The notes beneath the pieces were generated by a model. It saw only the letters and a list, made by a program, of their open reading frames with translations, was not told the DNA's origin and did not search any database. Shown in pieces: positions 32,794-40,725 of a DNA stretch of 64,000 nt. Position numbers and translations under genes: made by a program. Location of the stretch: assembly GCA_020635205.1 (NCBI GenBank), contig JACKAE010000002.1, positions 682,001 to 746,000 on the forward strand, written 5' to 3'. Origin of the DNA: Ignavibacteria bacterium (GTDB lineage Bacteria; Bacteroidota; Ignavibacteria; OLB7). Numbering within the stretch: position 1 is the first letter of the stretch; each line of letters begins with the position of its first letter.

Positions 32794-33231
32794 GTGCGAG
32801 TCCTTTCAAACGCTTGTGAATATGCCATTCGGGCATTGGTCTACATTGTCGCCTCGAAAGGCGATCGAGACTACCTTCCTGTGCGCCATATTGCCGATCA
32901 ACTCGATATTTCCTCCCACTTCCTCGCGAAAATTGTGCAGCTCCTTGCAGCCGAAGGAATTCTTAACTCCTATCGTGGACCGAACGGCGGAGTGAATCTC
33001 GCTCGTAGCCCCGAGAATATCACCCTGATGGAAGTGGTTTCTGCCGTTGACGGTGAGGGCTTATTCCACGATTGTTTCATAGGACTTCCTGAGTGTGGAG
33101 AACAGAATCCTTGTCCGCTCCACAAGTGGTGGAAACAAGTGCGAAAGGAGATTTCTGGAACCCTATCGAAAGCAACGCTTGCCGATTTGAATAGTGGTGC
33201 AATCGATCGATTCAATCTTCTCAACCATTAA
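32794..33231 (+). CDS. Rrf2-family regulator with three Cys (NsrR/IscR-like), heads the nap unit
   Basis: 145 residues from a GTG at 32794. An N-terminal winged helix-turn-helix (MRVLSNACEYAIRALVYIVA, LPVRHIADQLDISSHFLAKI, YRGPNGGVNLARSPENITL) is followed by the loop CFIGLPECGEQNPC, giving three cysteines spaced Cys-x6-Cys-x5-Cys. In this family such residues bind an iron-sulphur cluster that senses NO, oxygen or iron. It lies 96 bases before napD on the same strand and is a paralogue of 40201-40638. It probably controls the nap or nar units through the motif at 33288-33301; binding is inferred. Confidence 0.9.
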   Translation: MRVLSNACEYAIRALVYIVASKGDRDYLPVRHIADQLDISSHFLAKIVQLLAAEGILNSYRGPNGGVNLARSPENITLMEVVSAVDGEGLFHDCFIGLPECGEQNPCPLHKWWKQVRKEISGTLSKATLADLNSGAIDRFNLLNH

Positions 33232-33287
33232 TATCTGAGCAACATCTGGTCTGTGAACTTGCTAAGCCAATGCTAAATCGTATTTTT

Positions 33288-33301
33288 GGACAAAAGAGTC
33301 T
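33288..33301 (+). promoter_or_regulatory. Shared motif upstream of napD (proposed Rrf2 operator, site 1)
   Basis: GGACAAAAGAGTCT, 26 bases before the napD ATG at 33328. Nearly the same sequence is found before the second rrf2 gene (40157-40170) and the cytochrome gene (40674-40687), at similar distance from each start. GGAC-N6-GTCC symmetry is typical of Rrf2-family operators. Confidence 0.6.
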
Positions 33302-33327
33302 TTGATCGTTAAAATATTCGGAGCACT

Positions 33328-33585
33328 ATGCCAATTATGAGCTATCTGGTTTATCCAGTGGAGGGTGGTAGGGGAGAGCTGATGCAGAGCCTTGAACTGA
33401 TTGATGGTTGTACGGTTCACACAGCTAAGGAGCATGATTTGCTGGTGCTGGTAACTGATACCGAAGGAGTTCGCGAGGAAGAGGATATGCAGCGTGCTTT
33501 ACACGAAATGGAGTCGGTTGCTTTCCTCGCGATGGTTGCCGGTTACGACGATCCCGAACACCAACCTGAAGTGAGTGCCCGATGA
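33328..33585 (+). CDS. napD: NapD chaperone
   Basis: 85 residues (or 82 from the in-frame ATG at 33337). NapD binds the Tat signal of NapA and holds it back until the cofactor is loaded. The NapD ferredoxin-like fold is suggested by MSYLVYPVEGGRGELMQSL, a gap, CTVHTAKEHDLLVLVTDTEG and a closing strand SVAFLAMVAGYDDP. The TGA stop (33583-33585) overlaps the NapA start by four bases (ATGA), so translation is coupled, as usual for napD-napA. Confidence 0.88.
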   Translation: MPIMSYLVYPVEGGRGELMQSLELIDGCTVHTAKEHDLLVLVTDTEGVREEEDMQRALHEMESVAFLAMVAGYDDPEHQPEVSAR

Positions 33586-35945
33586 AGCGACGTGCGTTCT
33601 TCAAATTTGCCGCAGCCAGTGCGGCCATATCAGCTGCCCAATCTTTTTTTCCCTCTATCTCATTCAATCAAGAGGGGGAGGAGAACTCTGGCAACACAAC
33701 CGATACTGAGTCAACTGCAAATCCTCTTGTCGGCGATGGTGTGGAGTGGAAGAAAACACCTTGCCGCTTTTGCGGTGTCGGGTGTGGACTTCTGGTTGCT
33801 GTAGAGGGTGGACGTGCCGTAGCCGTTCAAGGTGATCCCGCAAGTCCGGTGAACAAAGGGTTGTGCTGTGTGAAGGGATATCACTCGATCCTTGCTCTCT
33901 ACGGCGCAGACAGATTACGTCAGGCATATGTCCGCAAAGAGGGAACTCTCGTTCCCGTTCCAATAGCCGAAGCACTTGACATCGTGGCACAGAAGATGAA
34001 GGAGACAATCGCTGAGCACGGAAAAGATTCCGTAGCGATATACGGTTCGGGACAGTGGACGATTCCAGATGGATACGTTGCCTCGAAGTTGATGAAGGGG
34101 GCAATTGGGACAAACAATCTGGAGGCAAATGCTCGGCTCTGTATGGCGAGTGCAGTTACTGGTTTTATGACGTCGTTCGGACTCGACGAGCCGATGGGGT
34201 GTTATGAGGATATCGAACATGCCGACGTGTTCGTTCTCTGGGGGAACAACATGGCCGAGATGCACCCTGTCCTCTTCTCCCGTCTTCTCGACCAAAAAAT
34301 GAAGCGAGGGGCACGGATTATCGATCTGGCCACGCGGACAACTCGCACAAGCATGGCTGCCGACAAGTCAATTCTCTTCGCCCCGCAAACTGATCTGGCA
34401 ATTGCTAACGCTATCTGCTACGAGATTACTCGCAATGGTTGGGTGAACCAAGAGTTCGTAGCCAATCATGTCTCCTTCAAGCGAGGGAAGACAAACATTG
34501 GCTACGGACTGGAAGACAAGTTCAAGTTTGAGGATGCTGCAACGGAGTCTGACTTCGAAGATCTGAAAGATTTTCTGGAGGATTACAAACCAGAGAAAGT
34601 GGAAAAACTTTCCGGTGTTACCGCCGCCGACATTCGATATATGGCAGCTCTCTACGGTGATCCGGGAAAGAAGGTGATGAGTCTCTGGTGTATGGGGATG
34701 AACCAGCACACGCGAGGAACCTGGATCAACAATCTCGTCTACAATATCCACCTTCTCGTTGGCAAAATTGCCTCACCCGGCAACAGCCCCTTCTCACTAA
34801 CCGGTCAACCGAGTGCCTGCGGTACTGTTCGCGAGGTTGGGACACTTACCCACAAACTTCCTCACGGAGTGGTGACGAACGAGGAGGATCGGAAGATGGC
34901 TGCCGAGATATGGGGTGTGCCGGTGGAGAACATTCCGTCGAAGCCATCACTCCATACCGTGGAGATGTTCCGTGCACTCGACCGGGGTGATCTTCGCTTC
35001 ACCTGGATTCAGGTTACCAACCCGATGGTGACGATGCCGAAGCTAAATCGCTACCGTGAGGGGATATTGAAGGAGGACCGCTTCATCGTTGTCTCCGATG
35101 TCTACCCTACTCCAACTACCGACATCGCCGATGTTATTCTTCCCTCGGCCATGTGGATTGAACGGGAGGGAATGTTCGGCAATTCCGAACGGCGTACCCA
35201 GCACTTTGAACAAATGCTCACTCCTCCCGGCGAAGCAATGAGCGACACTTGGCAGCTGATCGAAGTTGCTCGAAGGCTCGGCTACAAAAAGCTCTTTCCC
35301 TGGAGCTACGAAACGCACATCGAAGAGATCTGGAAAGAATATGGCCGCTTTCACGCAGGTGCGAAGCATGGGATGGCTCCGTATGAAGTCTTGAAAGAAC
35401 GTCCCGGCGTAATGTGGCCATTTGTTGAGGGGAAGGAGACGAAGTGGAGATACAATGCCGACTACGACCCGGCAGCAAAGCCTGAAGTAGATGGTAGTCC
35501 ATTCGATTTCTACGGCAAGCCAGATCACCGCGCTTGGTTTTGGCTACGTCCATACGAACCTGCGCCAGAAATTCCAGATGAAGAATATCCATTCTGGCTA
35601 AACACTGGTCGAGTTATTGAGCACTGGCACACAGGATCAATGACTCGTAGAGTTCCGATACTTCACCAGGGGATGCCACATGCCTATGTAGAGATACATC
35701 CCGAGGATGCCGCTAGCCTCGGTATCAACAATGGCGAGCGAGTAAAACTCAGTTCACCTCGAGGAGAAATAGTGATTCCGGCCAGCATCAACGAACGAGG
35801 AATTCCAGCTAAAGGACAGGTCTTCGTCCCTTTCTTCGACGAAGCCTACTTAGTGAACAAGCTAACTCTCGACGCATTCTGTCCAATCTCGAAGCAGCCT
35901 GACTACAAGAAGTGTGCTGTTCGAGTGGAGAGAATTGTGGCATGA
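33582..35945 (+). CDS. napA: Periplasmic nitrate reductase catalytic subunit NapA
   Basis: 787 residues. It reduces nitrate to nitrite at a molybdenum bis-MGD site in the periplasm. A Tat signal (MKRRAFFKFAAASAA, Arg-Arg at 3-4) leads to a 4Fe-4S motif CRFCGVGC (61-68) with the fourth Cys in GLCCVKGY (95/96). The molybdenum ligand is Cys187 in NARLCMASAVTGFMTSFG followed by DEPMGCYEDIEHAD, the NapA signature. Later motifs QPSACGTVREVGTLTHKLPH, FIQVTNPMVTMPK-like segment (WIQVTNPMVTMP) and NTGRVIEHWHTGSMTRRVP are typical of NapA. Length is a little below the 800-830 usual, mainly from a short spacer after the Tat signal. Confidence 0.96.
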   Translation: MKRRAFFKFAAASAAISAAQSFFPSISFNQEGEENSGNTTDTESTANPLVGDGVEWKKTPCRFCGVGCGLLVAVEGGRAVAVQGDPASPVNKGLCCVKGYHSILALYGADRLRQAYVRKEGTLVPVPIAEALDIVAQKMKETIAEHGKDSVAIYGSGQWTIPDGYVASKLMKGAIGTNNLEANARLCMASAVTGFMTSFGLDEPMGCYEDIEHADVFVLWGNNMAEMHPVLFSRLLDQKMKRGARIIDLATRTTRTSMAADKSILFAPQTDLAIANAICYEITRNGWVNQEFVANHVSFKRGKTNIGYGLEDKFKFEDAATESDFEDLKDFLEDYKPEKVEKLSGVTAADIRYMAALYGDPGKKVMSLWCMGMNQHTRGTWINNLVYNIHLLVGKIASPGNSPFSLTGQPSACGTVREVGTLTHKLPHGVVTNEEDRKMAAEIWGVPVENIPSKPSLHTVEMFRALDRGDLRFTWIQVTNPMVTMPKLNRYREGILKEDRFIVVSDVYPTPTTDIADVILPSAMWIEREGMFGNSERRTQHFEQMLTPPGEAMSDTWQLIEVARRLGYKKLFPWSYETHIEEIWKEYGRFHAGAKHGMAPYEVLKERPGVMWPFVEGKETKWRYNADYDPAAKPEVDGSPFDFYGKPDHRAWFWLRPYEPAPEIPDEEYPFWLNTGRVIEHWHTGSMTRRVPILHQGMPHAYVEIHPEDAASLGINNGERVKLSSPRGEIVIPASINERGIPAKGQVFVPFFDEAYLVNKLTLDAFCPISKQPDYKKCAVRVERIVA

Positions 35946-36637
35946 ACCGAAAGCCAGAGCGTCGTTACATTGTGATTGCTCTCTCGATACTCCTGATGGC
36001 GTCGAGCATCGTTGTTGTAGGCGAAAGTTTGGTAGAGGCTCTCTCCGAAAGTGGGGAAAAAGGGGAGATAATACGACCTCCAGTGCCAAGCGGATTAGTA
36101 GGAGAGATTTCCGGCTTCGAGTATAGTGATGTCGCTCAGAGTTACCTGAAGTCTTCAGCGGAGGGGGGCAGAACGCTCACCTCCTTTCGTGCGCGCCGTG
36201 CCTACGAAGGGGGACCGCCGATGATCCCCCACAAAGTCGATGATGACAGAAGTCTCGGTGGTGAGAACTGTTTGACTTGTCACGGAAAGGGGGGCTTCGT
36301 TCCGAAGTTCAATGCCTACACACCTGTAACGCCCCATCCAAACTTAAAGAACTGTCGGCAGTGCCACAATCCCGGAAGAACTGGCGGAACGTTCAGGGGG
36401 AGCACGTTCGAACCAATTGCGTGGCCTTCACTTGGTGGAAGCGTGCTGCCGACGAGTCCTCCCCCAATCCCGCACAAGATCAAGATGCGCGAGAACTGCT
36501 TAGCCTGTCATGCCGGTCCAGGGGCTGTAGAAGAAATCCGAACAACTCACCCCGAGCGAATCAACTGCCGCCAGTGCCACGCCCTCTCTACTGACGATGA
36601 AATCTGGAAACGACCGGGAGGAGATCGGCTGCCATGA
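35942..36637 (+). CDS. NapB-like tetraheme cytochrome c built of two diheme modules
   Basis: 231 residues; the start ATG overlaps the napA stop (ATGA). An N-terminal hydrophobic signal or anchor (9-31) is followed by four CXXCH sites at 110-114, 138-142, 186-190 and 209-213. The first module reads GGPPMIPHKVDD...NCLTCHGKGG...TPHPNLKNCRQCH; the second repeats PPPIPHKIKM...NCLACHAGP...HPERINCRQCH. The IPH/CH/HP/QCH layout is that of NapB, the diheme electron donor to NapA. Normal NapB has two hemes, so this looks like an internally duplicated, tetraheme NapB. It sits at the napB position. Function in electron transfer to NapA is inferred with good support. Confidence 0.88.
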   Translation: MNRKPERRYIVIALSILLMASSIVVVGESLVEALSESGEKGEIIRPPVPSGLVGEISGFEYSDVAQSYLKSSAEGGRTLTSFRARRAYEGGPPMIPHKVDDDRSLGGENCLTCHGKGGFVPKFNAYTPVTPHPNLKNCRQCHNPGRTGGTFRGSTFEPIAWPSLGGSVLPTSPPPIPHKIKMRENCLACHAGPGAVEEIRTTHPERINCRQCHALSTDDEIWKRPGGDRLP

Positions 36638-37302
36638 CATCTCAAACCTTCGGGCAGACATTCCAGATAGGGCGATCGCTTCTACTCTTTGCACTCGCTA
36701 TCTTCTCCACCATCTTCGCAATCGGCTGTGGTGGTGGTGAACATCGCGGACCGGGAGATCAACATTCGGTGATGGATCAGATTGCGGTAGAGAGCAAACC
36801 GAACAACAATGCTGGGTTGAGTTCGGAGCGGTGGCTTGAGGGAGTAGTCTACGAGCGAGTAGAAGGGATGAACCTTGACAATCTCGATACCTTTTTTGTA
36901 GAGCATCGAACAGAAAAAATCGAACGGTTCAACTGCTCCGAATGCCACTCCGAGCCACTCTCTGCAATGAAGTCACCCGACACAGGAAAGGTGCGGGCAC
37001 ACTGGGAAGTTGAGTTGCACCACGCCTCGGCAGATGTAATGAACTGCCAGACCTGCCACTCTGCAGATGCAATGGATTCAGTGCAGCTTATCGGTGGCCA
37101 TCGGCTGAGCTTGAATCAGAGCTACCGACTCTGCGCGCAATGCCACTCGACGCAAGCGGCTGACTGGGTAGGGGGAGCACACGGAAAACGGCGAGGAGGC
37201 TGGGCTCCACCTCGCGTCGTGGCAAACTGCGCTTCCTGCCACAATCCGCACGATCCCGGCTTCCCAACACGCTTTCCCGCCCAAGTGAGCAGAGTAGATT
37301 GA
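36634..37302 (+). CDS. Tetraheme cytochrome c lipoprotein in the nap unit
   Basis: 222 residues. The start ATG overlaps the previous stop (ATGA). A signal with lipobox FAIGC (Cys32) anchors it to a membrane, presumably facing the periplasm. Four CXXCH sites at 101-105, 138-142, 167-171 and 199-203, with free histidines (ELHH, GGHR, GAHGKRRG) as likely second heme ligands. The layout (doubled heme motifs, HNPHDPGF ending) is that of small multiheme cytochromes found beside NrfCD-like modules. It is placed to move electrons from the ferredoxin/NrfD pair to the NapB-like protein. Exact family not certain. Confidence 0.8.
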   Translation: MTSQTFGQTFQIGRSLLLFALAIFSTIFAIGCGGGEHRGPGDQHSVMDQIAVESKPNNNAGLSSERWLEGVVYERVEGMNLDNLDTFFVEHRTEKIERFNCSECHSEPLSAMKSPDTGKVRAHWEVELHHASADVMNCQTCHSADAMDSVQLIGGHRLSLNQSYRLCAQCHSTQAADWVGGAHGKRRGGWAPPRVVANCASCHNPHDPGFPTRFPAQVSRVD

Positions 37303-37403
37303 TACTTGAAAGGAATCTTCTCTTGAGATTACTCGCAGAGGAGGACTTGCTAATAACCCTCGGTATATGCTGAGGGAGAGAGAAGACGAAGATAGATCAA
37401 ACT

Positions 37404-38426
37404 ATGGATCGAAAAAACAAAAAGGAAGAGACACTCTTCCCCATTCTCGGGAATGGAGGAGGCTGTGGCTGTGGTGACGAGTTCGAGGTGAACAAGAGTG
37501 GCTACGAACTTTTCTTCGAGCGGAAACTCGATCGCCGAAGTGCCCTCGGCTCCATTGCTGGAGGTCTGATGGCCGGACTCGGTCTCCTGAATGCCGCGTG
37601 TAGTCCGTTCGGTGATACGGAGAAGGCAGAGTTGCAATGGGACGACTACTTCAAGAAGAATTTTCGATTGATGAGTGATCGAGAAAAGGAAGAGACGGTC
37701 AGTCGACTGGAACGGCTCTACGAGAGGAACAATCGTGGCTCTGTCAACATTGCGGCTACCGATTCGCAAGAGGGCGTGCTCTACGGCTACGCCTTCAATA
37801 TCTCCAAGTGCAAAGGCTACATGGACTGCGTTAACGCCTGTGTTTCGGAGAACAACCAGGATAGAAAGTCTGGAATGAAGTATATCCAGATTCACGAACT
37901 GGAGAATGGGCGGCTGAACTTCCATGGAGCCGAAACTGATTTCTACCACGAAGTTCCGGCTGCCGGACACTTTTACGTTGGAACGCAGTGTTTCCAGTGC
38001 GAGAACCCTCCCTGTGTTGATGTCTGCCCGGTGAAGGCAACGTGGAAGGAGAAGGATGGGATTGTTGTTGTCGACTACGACTGGTGTATCGGTTGCCGAT
38101 ACTGCGAGGCGGCCTGCCCCTACCACGCTCGACGCTTTAACTGGAGCGAACCAGTAGTTCCAGAAGAAGAATTGAATCGCAACCAACACTACCTCGGCAA
38201 TAGACCGAGAAAGAAGGGGGTTGTGGAGAAGTGTACGTTCTGCATCCAACGTTCACGGGAGGGACGGAACCCTGCCTGTGTTGAAGCCTGCCCGACCGGT
38301 GCCCGCATTTTCGGCAATCTTCTCGATCCCGAAAGTCCTATCCGCTGGGTTCTCGCCAACAAGAAAGTGTTTCGCCTAAAGGAAGATCTCGGTACAGAGC
38401 CGAAGTTCTGGTATTTCATGGACTAA
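37404..38426 (+). CDS. NrfC/DsrO-like four-cluster ferredoxin subunit
   Basis: 340 residues. An internal Tat-like motif LDRRSALGSIAGG (Arg-Arg at about 48-49) comes after a 45-residue N-terminal extension with a CGCG pair; this suits ActB/DsrO-type exported ferredoxins. Four clusters are indicated: C-KGYMD-C-VNA-C plus a later Cys (cluster 1 region, near 139), CFQCENPPCVDVCP, CIGCRYCEAACPY, and CTFCIQRSREGRNPACVEACP. In cluster 1 a Tyr stands where the second Cys of C-x2-C-x2-C-x3-C is expected (CKGYMDCVNAC). The protein would pass electrons from the NrfD-type subunit, encoded 99 bases downstream, to the cytochromes upstream in the operon. Confidence 0.85.
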   Translation: MDRKNKKEETLFPILGNGGGCGCGDEFEVNKSGYELFFERKLDRRSALGSIAGGLMAGLGLLNAACSPFGDTEKAELQWDDYFKKNFRLMSDREKEETVSRLERLYERNNRGSVNIAATDSQEGVLYGYAFNISKCKGYMDCVNACVSENNQDRKSGMKYIQIHELENGRLNFHGAETDFYHEVPAAGHFYVGTQCFQCENPPCVDVCPVKATWKEKDGIVVVDYDWCIGCRYCEAACPYHARRFNWSEPVVPEEELNRNQHYLGNRPRKKGVVEKCTFCIQRSREGRNPACVEACPTGARIFGNLLDPESPIRWVLANKKVFRLKEDLGTEPKFWYFMD

Positions 38427-38525
38427 ATCCCTGCTACGCGTGAATTGACAGAAATGTACACGCAGAGAAACCGCATAGTGAATTGGAATGATTGCTCCGT
38501 GAATCAAGAGAACAACAGGTAGCTT

Positions 38526-39779
38526 ATGGACGGCAAAACATATACAGCAGATGAAAATTCGAAGTCGATCTCGGCCTTCGGTTCTTTCGTCAAGGATGCC
38601 TTCAATTCCGTTACGTCAGGGGGAAGTCGCTATCATATCTGGATGGGATCTCTCACCTTCTTAATGCTCGTCGCAGCCTTCGCCTACTCAGTGCAGTTGC
38701 GTGAGGGACTTAGCGTAACTGGAATGAGCGATCACGTGAGTTGGGGACTCTACATCTCAAACTTTACCTTTTTGGTTGGGGTGGCTGCTGCTGCCGTGAT
38801 GCTTGTTCTGCCAGCCTACGTTCTGAAAGATGTCGACTTCAAAGGGGCAGTATTAATTGGCGAAGGGCTTGCTGTTGCTGCTCTTGTGATGTGCCTCAGC
38901 TTCGTAGTGGTCGATCTCGGTGGACCGGCTCGTATGTGGCACTTGATTCCATTTATTGGTCTCTTCAATTGGCCACAGTCAATGTTGGCGTGGGATGTCA
39001 TCGTACTGAATGGCTATCTCGTTATCAACATCACAATTCCGGCCTACATTCTCTGGAAGCACTACAAGGGAGAACGTCCAAACCCAAAAATCTATCTTCC
39101 CGGTGTCTTCCTCTCCGTCTTCTGGGCTGTCGGCATTCATATGGTGACAGCGTTTCTCTACGCAGGACTCCCCTCGCGTCCGTTTTGGAACTCTTCACTT
39201 CTCGGGCCACGTTTTCTTGCTTCTGCATTTGCCGCCGGACCTGCATTAATCATCCTTATTCTCGGGATCATCCGGCGCCACACAGAGTACGACATCAAGA
39301 CAGAAACACTCAACAAAATTGCTTTGATCGTTACGGTGGCAGCGCAGATCAACCTAATTATGCTCGGTTCAGAAATCTTTAAAGAGTTCTACGCACCAAC
39401 CGAGCATAGTGCCAGCGCAATCTATCTTTTCTTCGGCCTTGAAGGACAGAACAGCCTTGTCCCATGGATTTGGACTGGAATTCTCCTGAACGTGTTTGCT
39501 ACGGCGGCACTCACGCTGCATCGATATCGAAAGGATATTCGGTTACTCAACTGGGCGTGCGCGCTCCTGTTTCTCGGTATCTGGATCGAAAAGGGGATGG
39601 GGTTAATCGTTCCGGGATTTATTCCGGGGCAGTGGGGAGAGATCGTAGAGTACTTCCCATCGTGGGTTGAGATTGCCGTGACTGTTGGTGTCTGGGCGTT
39701 CGGAGCGTTTGTTTTTACGATCCTCGTGAAAGTCGCCGTTCCCATTGAACTTGGGAAAGTACGATTCACGAAAGATTAG
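38526..39779 (+). CDS. NrfD/DsrP-like membrane quinol-oxidising subunit
   Basis: 417 residues with about ten membrane helices (for instance MGSLTFLMLVAAFAYSVQ, LVGVAAAAVMLVLPAYVL, AALVMCLSFVVVDLGGP). The GP-x-R motif LGGPARMWHLIPFIGLFNWP and a later GSEIFKEFYAPTEHSASAIY match NrfD/DsrP-type subunits that oxidise quinol and hand electrons to a periplasmic ferredoxin partner. It ends the nap unit, 99 bases after the ferredoxin gene. NapC, NapG and NapH genes are absent, so this subunit probably takes their role. No heme-binding histidines are needed in the family. Confidence 0.87.
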   Translation: MDGKTYTADENSKSISAFGSFVKDAFNSVTSGGSRYHIWMGSLTFLMLVAAFAYSVQLREGLSVTGMSDHVSWGLYISNFTFLVGVAAAAVMLVLPAYVLKDVDFKGAVLIGEGLAVAALVMCLSFVVVDLGGPARMWHLIPFIGLFNWPQSMLAWDVIVLNGYLVINITIPAYILWKHYKGERPNPKIYLPGVFLSVFWAVGIHMVTAFLYAGLPSRPFWNSSLLGPRFLASAFAAGPALIILILGIIRRHTEYDIKTETLNKIALIVTVAAQINLIMLGSEIFKEFYAPTEHSASAIYLFFGLEGQNSLVPWIWTGILLNVFATAALTLHRYRKDIRLLNWACALLFLGIWIEKGMGLIVPGFIPGQWGEIVEYFPSWVEIAVTVGVWAFGAFVFTILVKVAVPIELGKVRFTKD

Positions 39780-39861
39780 TGCGTGAGGATGATAGAGTCA
39801 GAAGAGGTTTGCCTGTGATGACGGCATCACGAAGAGTAGAAGAGGGTTTTCTCCAATAATC

Positions 39862-39882
39862 AATTTGGTGTAATACCAAATT
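39862..39882. repeat. Inverted repeat AATTTGGT-GTAAT-ACCAAATT
   Basis: 8-bp perfect arms around 5 bases. It could be an operator or a short hairpin; no T run follows that would make it a good terminator. Confidence 0.5.
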
Positions 39883-40092
39883 ATGCTGCGGAAGTTGTAT
39901 GACTCCTTCGTTCAGCCTCTCCCCCAACCCTTCTCCCAACCGATGAGGGGTGATGGGGGCAGCAGAAGGTCACGATTTTCTACCGCATTTGAAAACCGTA
40001 TTAGTATCCAACAAGGGGTAAACGCACAAAGCCGAAGAACGCCGTTCGGTAATACAAAGCAAAGCTCGACTTCCTGAAGTGAATTCAAACTG

Positions 40093-40108
40093 TACAATTT
40101 GAATTGTA
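40093..40108. promoter_or_regulatory. Perfect 16-bp palindrome TACAATTTGAATTGTA
   Basis: 7-bp arms around a 2-base centre (TACAATT-TG-AATTGTA), 93 bases upstream of the second rrf2 start. It does not fit the TTGAT-N4-ATCAA consensus of FNR/CRP sites. The binding protein is unknown. Confidence 0.45.
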
Positions 40109-40156
40109 TTATGGAGGTGGTTCTCCTTGCATGGAATTTCTCGTCCACTTAATTTA

Positions 40157-40170
40157 GGACAAAATAGTCC
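40157..40170 (+). promoter_or_regulatory. Shared motif upstream of the second rrf2 gene (site 2)
   Basis: GGACAAAATAGTCC is a GGAC-N6-GTCC palindrome, 30 bases before the GTG at 40201. It is the most symmetrical of the three copies and suggests autoregulation. Confidence 0.6.
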
Positions 40171-40200
40171 GATAACTTTTGCCACTTAAGAGTCAACGTT

Positions 40201-40638
40201 GTGAAGTTCCTATCAAAGGCATGTGAGTACGGGATACGAGGAGTACTCCACGTTGCAACCGTAGGCAGGGAGGAGCAATACCTTCCGGTACGGGAGGTGG
40301 CAGGGTATCTGAACATTTCCTATCACTTCCTTGCGAAGATCGTGCAGACACTTATTCAGGAAGGAATTCTTAACTCCTATCGGGGTCCCAATGGTGGCGT
40401 TTCCTTGGCACGACCGGCTGACGAGATCACGTTGATGGATATTATCGAAGCCATAGATGGTGGCGACTTCTTTCACGAATGTGTGCTTGGGTTGCCCGGA
40501 TGTGGTGAGATGAAACCTTGTCCCCTTCACAATTGGTGGAAGGGGATACGAGAAGAATTTGTGGCAAGTTTTTCGGAGACAACAGTGGCGCAATTGGGAG
40601 ACTCCACAATCAAAGATCGATTACGGCTGGCAGCATAG
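40201..40638 (+). CDS. Second Rrf2-family regulator (three Cys), heads the nar unit
   Basis: 145 residues from a GTG at 40201. It is a paralogue of 32794-33231, of the same length and with long identical blocks: LVKIVQ-type helix (HFLAKIVQTLIQEGILNSYR), GPNGGVSLARPADEITLMDI and the cluster loop CVLGLPGCGEMKPC with Cys-x6-Cys-x5-Cys spacing. The iron-sulphur sensing loop is intact. It stands between the nap genes and the cytochrome-narGHJI run. The nearby motif suggests it represses itself and neighbours; NO sensing (NsrR-like) fits the downstream hemerythrin and Ric genes but is inference. Confidence 0.9.
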   Translation: MKFLSKACEYGIRGVLHVATVGREEQYLPVREVAGYLNISYHFLAKIVQTLIQEGILNSYRGPNGGVSLARPADEITLMDIIEAIDGGDFFHECVLGLPGCGEMKPCPLHNWWKGIREEFVASFSETTVAQLGDSTIKDRLRLAA

Positions 40639-40673
40639 CCGATAGGATACGATATATTTTTTTTGTGCATATA

Positions 40674-40687
40674 AGATAAAAGAGTCT
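40674..40687 (+). promoter_or_regulatory. Shared motif upstream of the cytochrome c gene (site 3)
   Basis: AGATAAAAGAGTCT, 38 bases before the ATG at 40726. It differs from site 1 by two bases (AGAT for GGAC at the left end). It follows an A/T-rich promoter-like stretch at 40651-40680. Confidence 0.5.
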
Positions 40688-40725
40688 TAAATCTTCTTTT
40701 GAAGAATTAACTACACAATCCCGTC

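Larger units (their letters stand above)
39780..40200. other. Intergenic region between nap unit and second rrf2 gene
   Basis: 420 bp. It holds two palindromes (AATTTGGT-N5-ACCAAATT at 39862-39882; TACAATT-TG-AATTGTA at 40093-40108), a stretch of common intergenic repeat (CCTCTCCCCCAACCCTTCTC at about 39915) and the Rrf2-type motif at 40157-40170. No gene is supported. Confidence 0.6.
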
